The notes under the pieces were generated by a model that saw nothing but the letters and a program-made list of their open reading frames with translations, was not told where the DNA came from and made no database searches. Source: Bacteroidetes bacterium HGW-Bacteroidetes-16 (GTDB taxonomy: Bacteria; Bacteroidota; Bacteroidia; Bacteroidales; F082). Taken from it: a DNA stretch of 64,000 bases. Position numbers and translations under genes: made by a program. Positions 53,074 through 61,917 of this stretch are shown piece after piece; position 1 is the first letter of the stretch; each line of letters begins with the position of its first letter. The stretch spans positions 17,528 through 81,527 of the forward strand of contig PHDN01000019.1 in the NCBI GenBank assembly GCA_002840975.1. Reading direction: 5' to 3'.

Positions 53074-54314
53074 TATTGACCCTTGTTGGATGAAGGGGGC
53101 GAACTATCTGCATGACCATGGCTTGTGTGAAGGAACTTTTTACTTGCACCTTTAATTTTTAACAGGCTGATCACCATCAAAATAAATCCTTGTGGTACCC
53201 GCAACAAGGCACGGTAGGTGCGTTGATTATAGAATTTCTTTGGAATTGAAAACAGAAGCGCGAGTACTGTAAAAGCTAACAACAATAACCAGGCAAAAAT
53301 ACCCGGAACAAAAAATTGACTAACAGAAGCAGGGGCAAGCCATTGGACGGCAGCAATAAAGACTGTTACGATGAACAGTACTCCTGTAAGCAATATCCTT
53401 GGCGGTTGTATCATTTGCAACACTTTGTCGAAGTAGTCAAGGTTTCCTTTGGTAAGCAATTGAGATAATCCGTCGAAGAAATGACTTTTAAAATAGTCGA
53501 GTTGTGCAGCTATCCAGCGTCGCCGTTGGTTTACAAATACGTCTGACTTCTGTGTTTTTTCATCATAAATGATGGCATCATCGGCGTATTCAATTTTAAT
53601 GCCCCGGCGAATAATTTTCAGTTCTACCTCTTTGTCTTCACCAACCGAATCTACTGTGGCCATTGTTGTTTTAAACAATTGGTAATCAAGCCCCATACCT
53701 GAACCTATCAAAGCTGATGACATGCCGAGTACGCGGTGTCCTTTTCGGAAAATATGGTTGTTTATCTCCTCGCTCATACCATCCAATATGGCGAAGCTGG
53801 CATTGAGATTCAACGCGGTGCGATGACCCTGGACGGCCAAAAAACCCCGTTCGAAGGCCGAATTGATAATTGAAAGCACGTCTGGTTCCATGATATTATC
53901 GGCATCCAGGATAAAGGCAATATCATAATTGTCACCAATTACATCCATACATTTATTGAGCGCTTTTGATTTTTTGCTTACTTCGAAAACAACTTCTATC
54001 ACCCGAATAGGCAAGCTGTTTAATTGAGCAATGGTTTCTTTTGAAAAATGATCGGCGATCACAATAACCTCATAAAGATCTTTCGGGTAATTTTGTTTTA
54101 ATGCCTGTTTGGCCACATTCACTATCACGGCATCCTCTTTGTATCCGGGAATGAGTACCGCGAACTTTCGCAGTTTCGATATCGTTGAACCGGCCCTGAC
54201 TTGTTTGTAAAACAAACCTGCTGTGGCATAAATAAAAATATAGGCGGTTGCCAATACAAGATAAGCAAAAAGAACATATTCAATCAGATGGATGAGGAGG
54301 AGAATGATTTCCAT
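53073..54314 (-). CDS. GT2 processive-type membrane glycosyltransferase (copy B)
   Basis: A 413-residue paralogue of the 50944-52140 enzyme, sharing the same motif order: VIVIADHFS, ILDADNIMEPD, GEDKEVELKI and QRRRWIAAQ, plus the shared blocks FLAVQGHR, EEINNHIFR and RVLGMSSALIGSG. It has an N-terminal TM (about 10-35) and C-terminal helices (about 300-370). It has a longer, Ser/His-rich C-terminal tail (HTSHGHADSSPPSS). Confidence 0.9.
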   Translation of the reverse strand: MEIILLLIHLIEYVLFAYLVLATAYIFIYATAGLFYKQVRAGSTISKLRKFAVLIPGYKEDAVIVNVAKQALKQNYPKDLYEVIVIADHFSKETIAQLNSLPIRVIEVVFEVSKKSKALNKCMDVIGDNYDIAFILDADNIMEPDVLSIINSAFERGFLAVQGHRTALNLNASFAILDGMSEEINNHIFRKGHRVLGMSSALIGSGMGLDYQLFKTTMATVDSVGEDKEVELKIIRRGIKIEYADDAIIYDEKTQKSDVFVNQRRRWIAAQLDYFKSHFFDGLSQLLTKGNLDYFDKVLQMIQPPRILLTGVLFIVTVFIAAVQWLAPASVSQFFVPGIFAWLLLLAFTVLALLFSIPKKFYNQRTYRALLRVPQGFILMVISLLKIKGASKKFLHTSHGHADSSPPSSNKGQ

Positions 54315-54316
54315 AA

Positions 54317-55261
54317 TTAGTTTTTAATCAGTTTTGGCATTTCGAATACGATCCCTTTTTGATGCGTTATGTTCCATCCAACTGCTTTCCAGAACGCCCA
54401 TACCAAATCGGGGCGGCGTTTGATAAGAAAGCTGAGAGTAATTTTAGGTAAAGTTATAAAATTTAGGTAAAGAAAGCTTAATATTTTTTTATAGCCGTAC
54501 GTGTTTCTTCTGGCAAACAAAATTCGTCCACGGGTGAGGTAGTAAATTTGAAATGGGCTGTTCTTTACAGTAGAAATACTTTCTTTATGAAGCACCAGTG
54601 AACTACCGCAATAGTAAATTTGATATCCTGCTTGTTTAACGTGGGAGGCCCAATCGTGTTCCTCATAGTACAAAAAAAACACCTCGGCCATCATACCTAC
54701 TTCTTCAATTACTTTCATCGGAACCAGCATGGCAGCGCCAAAAATGGATCCCGTTTCGCGGGTATCGTTGTATTGACCAGTGTCTTTCTCGCCAAATCCG
54801 ATGGCGAAATTGCGGGTGGTTATCATGCTAAATGGTGTAAAACCGGCAAATTGCAACACCTTATCCGAATGAAAGTATTGTATCCGTGGGCTGACCATCC
54901 CAATCTTATTATCCGATTCCATCAGGTTAACCAGGGGCTCCAGGAAACCGGGTTCTACTTCTGTATCGTTGTTGATAAACAGGACGTATTTACCCTTGCA
55001 GTAAGGCAAGGCAACATTGTTTCCACCAGCAAAGCCAAGATTATGACTTGTTTTCAGCAACGTTACCCAGGGGAAATTTTGTTTTATTATCTCAGGTTTG
55101 TCGTTTGGAGAAGCATTATCTACAACAAAAACCTCGTAGTTTGGATAGCTTATTTGTTGAAAGGAATTTAGAAATTCGCAAGTTGCCCCCGATTGGTTAT
55201 AGTTGACCGTGACAACCGAAACCAATGGAAATGTGAGGTGTTCTGTGTGAGTTATCGACAT
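54317..55261 (-). CDS. GT2 soluble-type glycosyltransferase (copy B)
   Basis: A 314-residue paralogue of the 52144-53073 enzyme with VSVVTVNYNQSGATCEF, VFVVDNASPND, LFINNDTEVEPGF and FFLYYEEHDWASHVKQAGYQIYY. The ATG at 55261 is used (MSITHTEH); a TTG two codons upstream is also open. The gap to the polymerase gene is 9 bases. Confidence 0.9.
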   Translation of the reverse strand: MSITHTEHLTFPLVSVVTVNYNQSGATCEFLNSFQQISYPNYEVFVVDNASPNDKPEIIKQNFPWVTLLKTSHNLGFAGGNNVALPYCKGKYVLFINNDTEVEPGFLEPLVNLMESDNKIGMVSPRIQYFHSDKVLQFAGFTPFSMITTRNFAIGFGEKDTGQYNDTRETGSIFGAAMLVPMKVIEEVGMMAEVFFLYYEEHDWASHVKQAGYQIYYCGSSLVLHKESISTVKNSPFQIYYLTRGRILFARRNTYGYKKILSFLYLNFITLPKITLSFLIKRRPDLVWAFWKAVGWNITHQKGIVFEMPKLIKN

Positions 55262-55270
55262 ATGCAAAAA

Positions 55271-56767
55271 TTAATCCACCTGTTTATGAAAAGCTCTGGG
55301 AGATAGACCTTTAGATTCCAAATAAGTATATTCCCTATCGAGTTGTTGTGCAATAAAGATAAATACCCAACTAAAATATACCAAAGCCCCGGTGGGCATC
55401 TGACCCAAGACCCCATTGCCGTAACTGGCACCCATCACTCCGATGTACCCTGCAAGCAGGGCACCCAGTATTCCAACTAGTTCCTTGTTTTTTATTCGTA
55501 CCATCACCAGGTAAAAGCCTTTTAATGCAATAAACGACAAGATAAACAAGTGAAGAAACAGCCCAACTATGCCTTGTTCAGCCCAAATTTGTACGTACCA
55601 GCTGTCGGTGGCCACGTTGGCAAGAAATCCCTCCGGTGAAAATCGTTGTCCCCAGTTCCCTGCACTTCCAATTCCACCACCAAAAGGTTTGTCAGCCAGA
55701 TAGGTCTTAAGGATGGCCCTGTTTTGTAGCCGAACCTGGTAGGAAGCATCATCTGTAGGACGAAAAGCTGTACGCATACGGGCTATCTGGTAGTTGCTTT
55801 CTCCAATGTATGTCATGGCGAAAAAAACATACATCACTGACATAACAAAACCTCCAATCAACAAAACACGGACATTTTTACTCAGCACAAGGTAGGTAAT
55901 TCCACCAATCATGGGTACTATCATGGCCCCCCTGGTTCCGGAAATCATCATTCCCCATAGTCCCATGAATCCCATCAGAAAAAAGAAAATTTTATTGAAC
56001 CTGCCTTTCATGGTTGTTGCGATGAGTATTCCAACAACGCCTGCCGCTCCCTGTGCTGCTCCAAACTGACCTGCGTCGCTAAAAAAGGAAAAAATGCGAA
56101 GCCGGCCCAAAACGATGTGGGTGATACCACCAATGGTGTCAATCCAAAACTGTTCCGCATAATCAAGTCCAAGATACAGTTGTTGAAGTCCTTTTAAAGT
56201 GGCGATAATGGTAAAGGCTCCCCAGATATATAAAAAGTAGTACATGTATCGCAGCCGGTTAAAAAGCATGAGTCCTAATGGAACAATCAAGACCGGATAC
56301 ATCGACATCCCACGCATGGCATAAAACCAGGCGGTTCGACTTAGAGCCTGGGGATTAGCAAGTTCCAGAATACCATAAGCAAACCAAAAAGCCAGTAAAT
56401 AGCTGATGTCGCGGTTAGCCTGATCAAAATTGATTTTGGAATAAAACTTTTTAAAAAATAAGGCTAAATAGGTGATCACAATCAATCCATCAATACTCAA
56501 TCCCAAAGGTACGTTCATGATGTATCTCGTTAACCCAATGGCCAGAAACGACATGACAAGCAGGGTGAAAATTCCGATCTGAGGACTGTTGAACAACCTG
56601 TTGAGGAAAAGGAGGGCAGGAATAAGCGCCACCAGGGCAACTGCCACAATTAATCCACCCCTGGCAATGATCAAAGCGAAAAGTACGGTCATTAGCAATA
56701 GGGTGATCACCACCAACGGATGTTGCAGCTTATTAGCCCCGACCATATTTTTTAAACGTGTAAACAT
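55271..56767 (-). CDS. O-antigen polymerase/ligase family protein (Wzy-like)
   Basis: A 498-residue membrane protein with about 12 hydrophobic segments from residue 17 to 470. The large loop (about 340-400) has RLQNRAILKTYLADKPFGGGIGSAG, the pattern of the Wzy_C/O-antigen ligase family (an Arg-rich loop and a H/P-F-G-G-G motif). It probably polymerises lipid-linked repeat units on the periplasmic side. Placement between the flippase and the glycosyltransferases supports Wzy over WaaL. Confidence 0.88.
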   Translation of the reverse strand: MFTRLKNMVGANKLQHPLVVITLLLMTVLFALIIARGGLIVAVALVALIPALLFLNRLFNSPQIGIFTLLVMSFLAIGLTRYIMNVPLGLSIDGLIVITYLALFFKKFYSKINFDQANRDISYLLAFWFAYGILELANPQALSRTAWFYAMRGMSMYPVLIVPLGLMLFNRLRYMYYFLYIWGAFTIIATLKGLQQLYLGLDYAEQFWIDTIGGITHIVLGRLRIFSFFSDAGQFGAAQGAAGVVGILIATTMKGRFNKIFFFLMGFMGLWGMMISGTRGAMIVPMIGGITYLVLSKNVRVLLIGGFVMSVMYVFFAMTYIGESNYQIARMRTAFRPTDDASYQVRLQNRAILKTYLADKPFGGGIGSAGNWGQRFSPEGFLANVATDSWYVQIWAEQGIVGLFLHLFILSFIALKGFYLVMVRIKNKELVGILGALLAGYIGVMGASYGNGVLGQMPTGALVYFSWVFIFIAQQLDREYTYLESKGLSPRAFHKQVD

Positions 56768-56772
56768 GTTGG

Positions 56773-58227
56773 CTAAAAGTACAACTTTTGTTTATCACCC
56801 GGGTGGATCAATCTCTTAAAAAATTCCCAATAGAACAGAAATCCTTCTTTAAGTATCATTCTATAGCGAATTTTCATCTCCTGGTTTAAATAGTAAAACC
56901 CAATAATAATCCCAATGATTGTAAACAAAATTGTGATAATGGCTACCAATTCGAGTATAGTAATCGTAGTGAAAGTGGTAGAAACAAGCACCAAAACGGA
57001 TGATTCGTATACTCCCGACAACAAAAGTGTAACAACAGCTGACATTAAAATGAGATAGGTAAGTCCGAAAACAACAATGGAATCGCCAATAATATTTGCC
57101 AGGGTCATGTACACGACTTTGAAAAAATTTTGTTTAGGTCTATTTACACTATCCAGAGCCACGCCGATGAACCTGTCAATGGGCAGTAAAAGGCCATATA
57201 GACAAAAAATCTGAAAAATTCCGGCGGTCTGTGTATATTCCGGTCCTCCCAGAATGGTAACAAATTCTTTAGCGAAGATGAAACAGAACAGCATCACGGG
57301 AACCATCATTAAAAACATCCCACCGGCATTGCGATAAAATATATGTTTTACCCATTCTTTATTTCCTTCAATACTGGCTTTCGACATGGATGGGAATGCC
57401 GTCATGGCAAAGCTGCGTATGGGGATTTCGATAATTTCAGTCAATTTTAATGGAATGCTGTACAAGGCAACACCGATTGTTCCTAAAAATGGACTCAACC
57501 CAATAATAAAGGTGTCAGCACTTTTAAGCAGGTTTGAACCGATTAATGTACCTGAAGTATATTTGCCGAAATTTAAGATGATGCGATTGGTTTTAGAATT
57601 TGCTTTGCCAACATATCGGATTCCATCCCAATTAAAGATACTGGCTATCATGCTGGTGGCCAGGTTTGTAATGATGTAATACCAGGTAATCTCCAGCAGT
57701 CCTGAATGAAAAAAGTAATAATTCAGTACCAGATAAATCATGAACGAACCAACATTAAACATGCGTAGCAACAATATCAGGTCAAAACGCATGCGAGCTT
57801 GCAACACCGATAAGGCATTGTTAAAAGGCAGGCTGATGAGTGCAACAACAGGGAACCAGGTAAAGAACAATGAGAAACCTGAATCGGCAATGGCCACATG
57901 TGCATAGTGGTTTACCACCAACACAATAATAATGAGCAATAGTGTACTGGTGAGGTTTATCGCGTAGTTAGAACCAATTAATTGTTTGCCCTGGATGGTA
58001 TCGGCACCGCTTAAAAACCTGACAATGGCTGTTCGGGTAATACCAAACCTGAGCATGTCGATAAAATTAAGGGTCGTAACAAAAAGTACCCACTCACCAA
58101 AATCATTGGTTGGTAAAATTCGAACCAGTAGAATAAAGGAGAAAAAACCAAGAACCGCGACTAAACCATTGTTGGCTAGCGATAGAAAATTATTGTTCCT
58201 GAGTATTTTAGCCAAAATATTTGCCAC
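56773..58227 (-). CDS. Polysaccharide flippase (Wzx-like, MATE/MOP superfamily)
   Basis: A 484-residue protein with about 14 hydrophobic helices. The start FLSLANNGLVAVLGFFSFILLVRILPTNDFGEW (about 14-46) is typical of Wzx/RfbX flippases. It moves undecaprenyl-linked repeat units to the periplasmic face. The start codon is GTG. The spacings are 6 bases after wzz and 5 bases before the polymerase. Confidence 0.92.
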   Translation of the reverse strand: MANILAKILRNNNFLSLANNGLVAVLGFFSFILLVRILPTNDFGEWVLFVTTLNFIDMLRFGITRTAIVRFLSGADTIQGKQLIGSNYAINLTSTLLLIIIVLVVNHYAHVAIADSGFSLFFTWFPVVALISLPFNNALSVLQARMRFDLILLLRMFNVGSFMIYLVLNYYFFHSGLLEITWYYIITNLATSMIASIFNWDGIRYVGKANSKTNRIILNFGKYTSGTLIGSNLLKSADTFIIGLSPFLGTIGVALYSIPLKLTEIIEIPIRSFAMTAFPSMSKASIEGNKEWVKHIFYRNAGGMFLMMVPVMLFCFIFAKEFVTILGGPEYTQTAGIFQIFCLYGLLLPIDRFIGVALDSVNRPKQNFFKVVYMTLANIIGDSIVVFGLTYLILMSAVVTLLLSGVYESSVLVLVSTTFTTITILELVAIITILFTIIGIIIGFYYLNQEMKIRYRMILKEGFLFYWEFFKRLIHPGDKQKLYF

Positions 58228-58233
58228 ACTGCT

Positions 58234-61020
58234 TTACGCTTCTTTATTAATTCTAATTCTATATTTTAATGGATAAGAGAGGATCTCTCTAATTTTATGA
58301 TAAACATCCGGTTTGGTCCGTTTTGGGATATCTGTCAGCAGTTCTTCAAGATTATACAGTTCTACTTCATTTAAAATAACCATGGGTTTATTTTTAACCA
58401 ACTGGCTAAAAGTTTCCTGCGCAGTGATGTCCGCTTTATTAAGTTTACTGCTGGCTGCCATAACATACAAGGCCAAATCAACTTCTTCAATCAGTTTAAT
58501 AGGGTAGGTGTTCAACACCAGCGAGGGCAATTCCAGGAAAATGTACCTGTAAGTTTGGTTTTCTTTTCTCAGATATCTTGAGCTGATTAATTGCTGAAGG
58601 TTCTCCACTTCAATGAAATTTTCATTAATATCATACTTGTAGAAATAATTGAAATCCAACACCTCAGTATCCACATCGGCATCACTATAATTCAGATAGA
58701 GAACCTTGTCGCCAATTTCCCTCAGCCGGTTAATGATTTTTTGCGAAAGCAGTGTTTTACCTACTTTATCCTGTGTACTGTAAACCAGTATTAAAAAGGG
58801 CGATTGATCGGTTTTTACTACCTGTTTATTTAAGAAAAGCTTTATATTTTGAATGATGATATCGATTAAACGGTTGTTGATAAACACAAGCTCATGCGCT
58901 TTGCCTTTTGAAGTGATCAAAGGGAAAGCCCCGGCTAGTTTCATGTTTGTTTCTTTTACTACCCGGGCCGGATTCTTCATCGAAGAATCGAAATATTCAA
59001 GGACAAGAATAATAAAGACCACTAAAAGAAATCCAAATATAGCTGCTGCCAGCACAATGACTTTCGATTTGGAAGGATTTGCCTGGATGGGGAAGAATGG
59101 AGCATCTACAATTTTTATATTGGTTGCCATTTCTTCGTTTTGTTGTTTCATCTTGGCAATGTTCAAACTTCTTAACAGTTCAAGATACGATTGTTCGGCA
59201 ACTTTTATCTCACGTTCTATGCGGGTCAGCATGGCTCCCAATGGGGCGAACTTTTGATAAGTTCTTACAAAATCAAGTTTACGTTGTGCCAATACAACAA
59301 GTGCAGCACGTGCTTCCACATAGGCCAGCGTGTTTTGCAACCATTCGTCGAGCAACGACTTAATGGGCATACCTTGTGTGGAATGACCGTACAGGAAAAG
59401 TTGGTCGACATAAAGTTTTAAGTCGTTGCGAAGTTTTAATTGTCGTTGCTTCAGGCTCTCAATTTTATCGGTGATACGCTCATCGTAATCGGCGGCTAAC
59501 TCATTAATGATAATTTTTTCAGTTACGTCTGAGAGTTCCTTTTTCATTTGATTAATTTCATCGCTCTTGAGGTAAATACTATCGCGAGCGGTGAGGTTAA
59601 GTTCCAGTTCGCGTAGCGATGCGCTTGAAGCGGAAAGTCTGATTTGCTCATTTTGATAGAACAGATCCAAATCTTCCTTTTGTTCAGCGATGAACTTACT
59701 CTGTTCGTTGTAATTGATGATGTTGTTTTTCTTGTTGAATTTCAATAATCGGTCTTCTGCCGCCTGAAGTTTCCTGTCGGCTGAATCTACCTGGCGCTCG
59801 AAGTATTTTACTACCAAATCGGTTTCGTTGGCACGCAACGATTTGTAGTTTTTCATGAATACCTTTGAAAGTATCTTTAAAGTTTGCTGGCAAATGCCGG
59901 GGTCGTCTGAAGTATAGATAAGCCTTACCAGGTCACTGTTGTTGATGCGGTAAATCTGAATTTGGGCAATACTGCTTTCACTATAATGTTTATTCTCCCC
60001 ATAATGTAACAGACCATATATAAAGTTTGTATCGCTTGAGGTATAGTACCTGGTCATATTGATCACGGTTTTTTCATAATCTTCCTCATCAACACCAGGT
60101 GGTACAATGGGATCTTTTTCAAAAACTGAAAGGGTAGAGTTTAGGTTGTAATTGTCGTAATCGATGTTTGGTTCTTCTTTGGTGGTCACAGGTTGATCGG
60201 TAGTGGTGCTCGACATGAGGCTGGGAGATACTTGCTTCACCGCGTAGTCATACGAATAACTGTCAGTATTGCTCATCAGCGTTTCTTCGATGAGTAAGGT
60301 TTCACCAGGTATTAATGCACGGTTGGTGAGGTTATTAATTTCGCGGAGCTTTGTAATGTTGAGGCCATACTTTTTTGCAATGGAATAGAGATTTTCCCCG
60401 GGTTGTACCAGATGGCTTTTAAAATCTTTATTATCATCGGGCTCAACGGGCATTTCCTCTTTTTCAATACCTGTGTTTACATCAGCAGTGTTTTCAATGG
60501 GCACATTACTTCTGATTTTTTCTTGTGCCGCGTAATTTCGTTTTTTGCTGATTTCCTTTTCAAGTGTATTGATTTCGCGTTCAAGCGAACGAATTTGTTC
60601 TTCTTTTTCGCGTTCAACACCAGATTTATTGTTTTTTATAACCAGGTCTTTGATCCGCTTTGGCATATACGCCTGTAACCTGTCGTAGTTTTGGTTGCTG
60701 ATGTATTGGGCATTGTGGTGTTCAAGGGATAAATCCTGCGAAAGAAGCCGCAGAGAGGTTTCAATAATGGTCTGTCTCGACTTGAGCAGGTTAATCATAT
60801 TATCGAATTGAGCACTGGTGCTAAAAAAGTCAGTAGGTCGTTGGGTGGTCGACTCGATGGAATATCCGGTGGTAATCCCGGTGTAGATCACGGCTTCTGA
60901 TTGGTATACTTTGGCTTGGTTCCGGGTAAAATAAAAAGTAAATACTGCCAATAAAATGGGTACAGCAATTAACATCAACATGTTGCGCTTCAAAAGTGTT
61001 AATATTTGAACTAAATCCAT
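58234..61020 (-). CDS. Wzz chain-length regulator with embedded LysM and degenerate BY-kinase domain
   Basis: A 928-residue protein, far longer than standard Wzz. TM1 lies at about 13-31, followed by a Wzz N-terminal part. A coiled coil (about 135-165) leads to a LysM domain at about 203-246 (HLVQPGENLYSIAKKYGLN...). More Wzz and coiled coil (about 310-640) follows, with the family-like Pro-rich stretch PFFPIQANPSKSK and TM2 at about 653-675. A C-terminal cytosolic P-loop domain (about 735-925) has Walker A-like STQDKVGKT (K755). Walker A' is altered (SDADVD) and the Walker B Asp is Glu (LELPS, E830). No C-terminal Tyr cluster is present, so it may bind ATP but is unlikely to be a normal tyrosine autokinase. 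Confidence 0.88.
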   Translation of the reverse strand: MDLVQILTLLKRNMLMLIAVPILLAVFTFYFTRNQAKVYQSEAVIYTGITTGYSIESTTQRPTDFFSTSAQFDNMINLLKSRQTIIETSLRLLSQDLSLEHHNAQYISNQNYDRLQAYMPKRIKDLVIKNNKSGVEREKEEQIRSLEREINTLEKEISKKRNYAAQEKIRSNVPIENTADVNTGIEKEEMPVEPDDNKDFKSHLVQPGENLYSIAKKYGLNITKLREINNLTNRALIPGETLLIEETLMSNTDSYSYDYAVKQVSPSLMSSTTTDQPVTTKEEPNIDYDNYNLNSTLSVFEKDPIVPPGVDEEDYEKTVINMTRYYTSSDTNFIYGLLHYGENKHYSESSIAQIQIYRINNSDLVRLIYTSDDPGICQQTLKILSKVFMKNYKSLRANETDLVVKYFERQVDSADRKLQAAEDRLLKFNKKNNIINYNEQSKFIAEQKEDLDLFYQNEQIRLSASSASLRELELNLTARDSIYLKSDEINQMKKELSDVTEKIIINELAADYDERITDKIESLKQRQLKLRNDLKLYVDQLFLYGHSTQGMPIKSLLDEWLQNTLAYVEARAALVVLAQRKLDFVRTYQKFAPLGAMLTRIEREIKVAEQSYLELLRSLNIAKMKQQNEEMATNIKIVDAPFFPIQANPSKSKVIVLAAAIFGFLLVVFIILVLEYFDSSMKNPARVVKETNMKLAGAFPLITSKGKAHELVFINNRLIDIIIQNIKLFLNKQVVKTDQSPFLILVYSTQDKVGKTLLSQKIINRLREIGDKVLYLNYSDADVDTEVLDFNYFYKYDINENFIEVENLQQLISSRYLRKENQTYRYIFLELPSLVLNTYPIKLIEEVDLALYVMAASSKLNKADITAQETFSQLVKNKPMVILNEVELYNLEELLTDIPKRTKPDVYHKIREILSYPLKYRIRINKEA

Positions 61021-61030
61021 CTTATATCAA

Positions 61031-61804
61031 TTACCTTAGTACATTAATTAAGTTAAACCGGATTCCGGTAATGACCTCCAGGATTTGATAGAGCTTATTA
61101 AACTCAGCAATAACCTGTTGGTATTCAACTGCTCCACGGGTTTGAATTTCTTTTAAACGGGTATATTCAGCTGTGGTTATTTCACCGTTTAGAAACTCAT
61201 TTTGAGCCATTTGCATCTGTGTCATGGTAAACGACTGGTAATCATTATAAATTCTGATCTGGTTTTGGGCACTGACCAAATCGTTGTATACGGTGATCAC
61301 CCTTTCCTGTAGGAACCTGCGGTTTATTTCTTTTTGAGTAAGCGATATTTCAATCCACTTTTTCTGCTTTTTTATGCGGTTTCTTCTGTCAACAAGTGTG
61401 GCGATAGGCATTCTCACGTAGAAACCAATAGCGTAGTTGTCGCGTATGGATTGTGAATTATAATACCTGTCGACCCTGGTGATCTCATCTTTGTCCCAAT
61501 AATCCCATTTACCTAAATTCACATCCAGGTTCAAACTTAAGGCTTCCATCCATTCACGTGCAGCCGATATTTGTTCATAATAATAGTAATCGGCCTTCAA
61601 ATCCTCATATTTCAGGTCTGGTGAATTATATCCTGCCGAATCTACCAACACTCTTAAGGGAGGCAATCGTTTGGTAATGTCATCGGTTATCGGGTTAAAA
61701 TATTTGGTAGTATCAACGTTGCTTTTTTGTGCATATATGCCTGCTGTATTGAATAACAGATAAATGAGTAATGCCATACCGACGGACATTATTTTATTAT
61801 TCAT
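61031..61804 (-). CDS. Half-length TolC-family outer membrane protein
   Basis: A 257-residue protein from the ATG at 61804, which gives a clean signal peptide (about 1-25, ending IYAQ). Downstream of a ~45-residue spacer it has one OEP-type module: helices with LKYEDLKADYYYYEQISAAREWMEALS, a strand pair, and RVITVYNDLVSAQNQIRIY. Full TolC subunits carry two such modules in about 430-480 residues, so this one is half-size. No SLBB/Wza export protein is present in the block, so it may serve as the outer membrane part of polysaccharide export. It is 10 bases upstream of wzz. Confidence 0.75.
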   Translation of the reverse strand: MNNKIMSVGMALLIYLLFNTAGIYAQKSNVDTTKYFNPITDDITKRLPPLRVLVDSAGYNSPDLKYEDLKADYYYYEQISAAREWMEALSLNLDVNLGKWDYWDKDEITRVDRYYNSQSIRDNYAIGFYVRMPIATLVDRRNRIKKQKKWIEISLTQKEINRRFLQERVITVYNDLVSAQNQIRIYNDYQSFTMTQMQMAQNEFLNGEITTAEYTRLKEIQTRGAVEYQQVIAEFNKLYQILEVITGIRFNLINVLR

Positions 61805-61845
61805 TTCTATACCCCTGTTTGTTGATAATATGTTCCTTAAAGTGC

Positions 61846-61876
61846 GCAAACTACGATTTTTTTTTATTAATTCAAA
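61846..61876 (-). promoter_or_regulatory. Possible internal promoter upstream of the TolC-like gene
   Basis: On the minus strand TTTG (61876-61873), a 19-base spacer and TAGTTTGC (61853-61846) approximate the Bacteroidota -33/-7 layout; the second box is one base short of TAnnTTTG. It lies in the 113-base gap between the sugar transferase stop and the TolC-like gene, the largest gap in the block. Confidence 0.3.
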
Positions 61877-61917
61877 TGGTGCAATTTTGAGTTATCCTTT
61901 TTTTTTTAACAATTAAT

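Noticed and set aside
54620..55171. 183-codon open frame on the + strand
   Set aside because: It is antisense to the GT2 copy B gene and mirrors the shadow frame over copy A, which is expected for paralogous sequences. No coding signature of its own.
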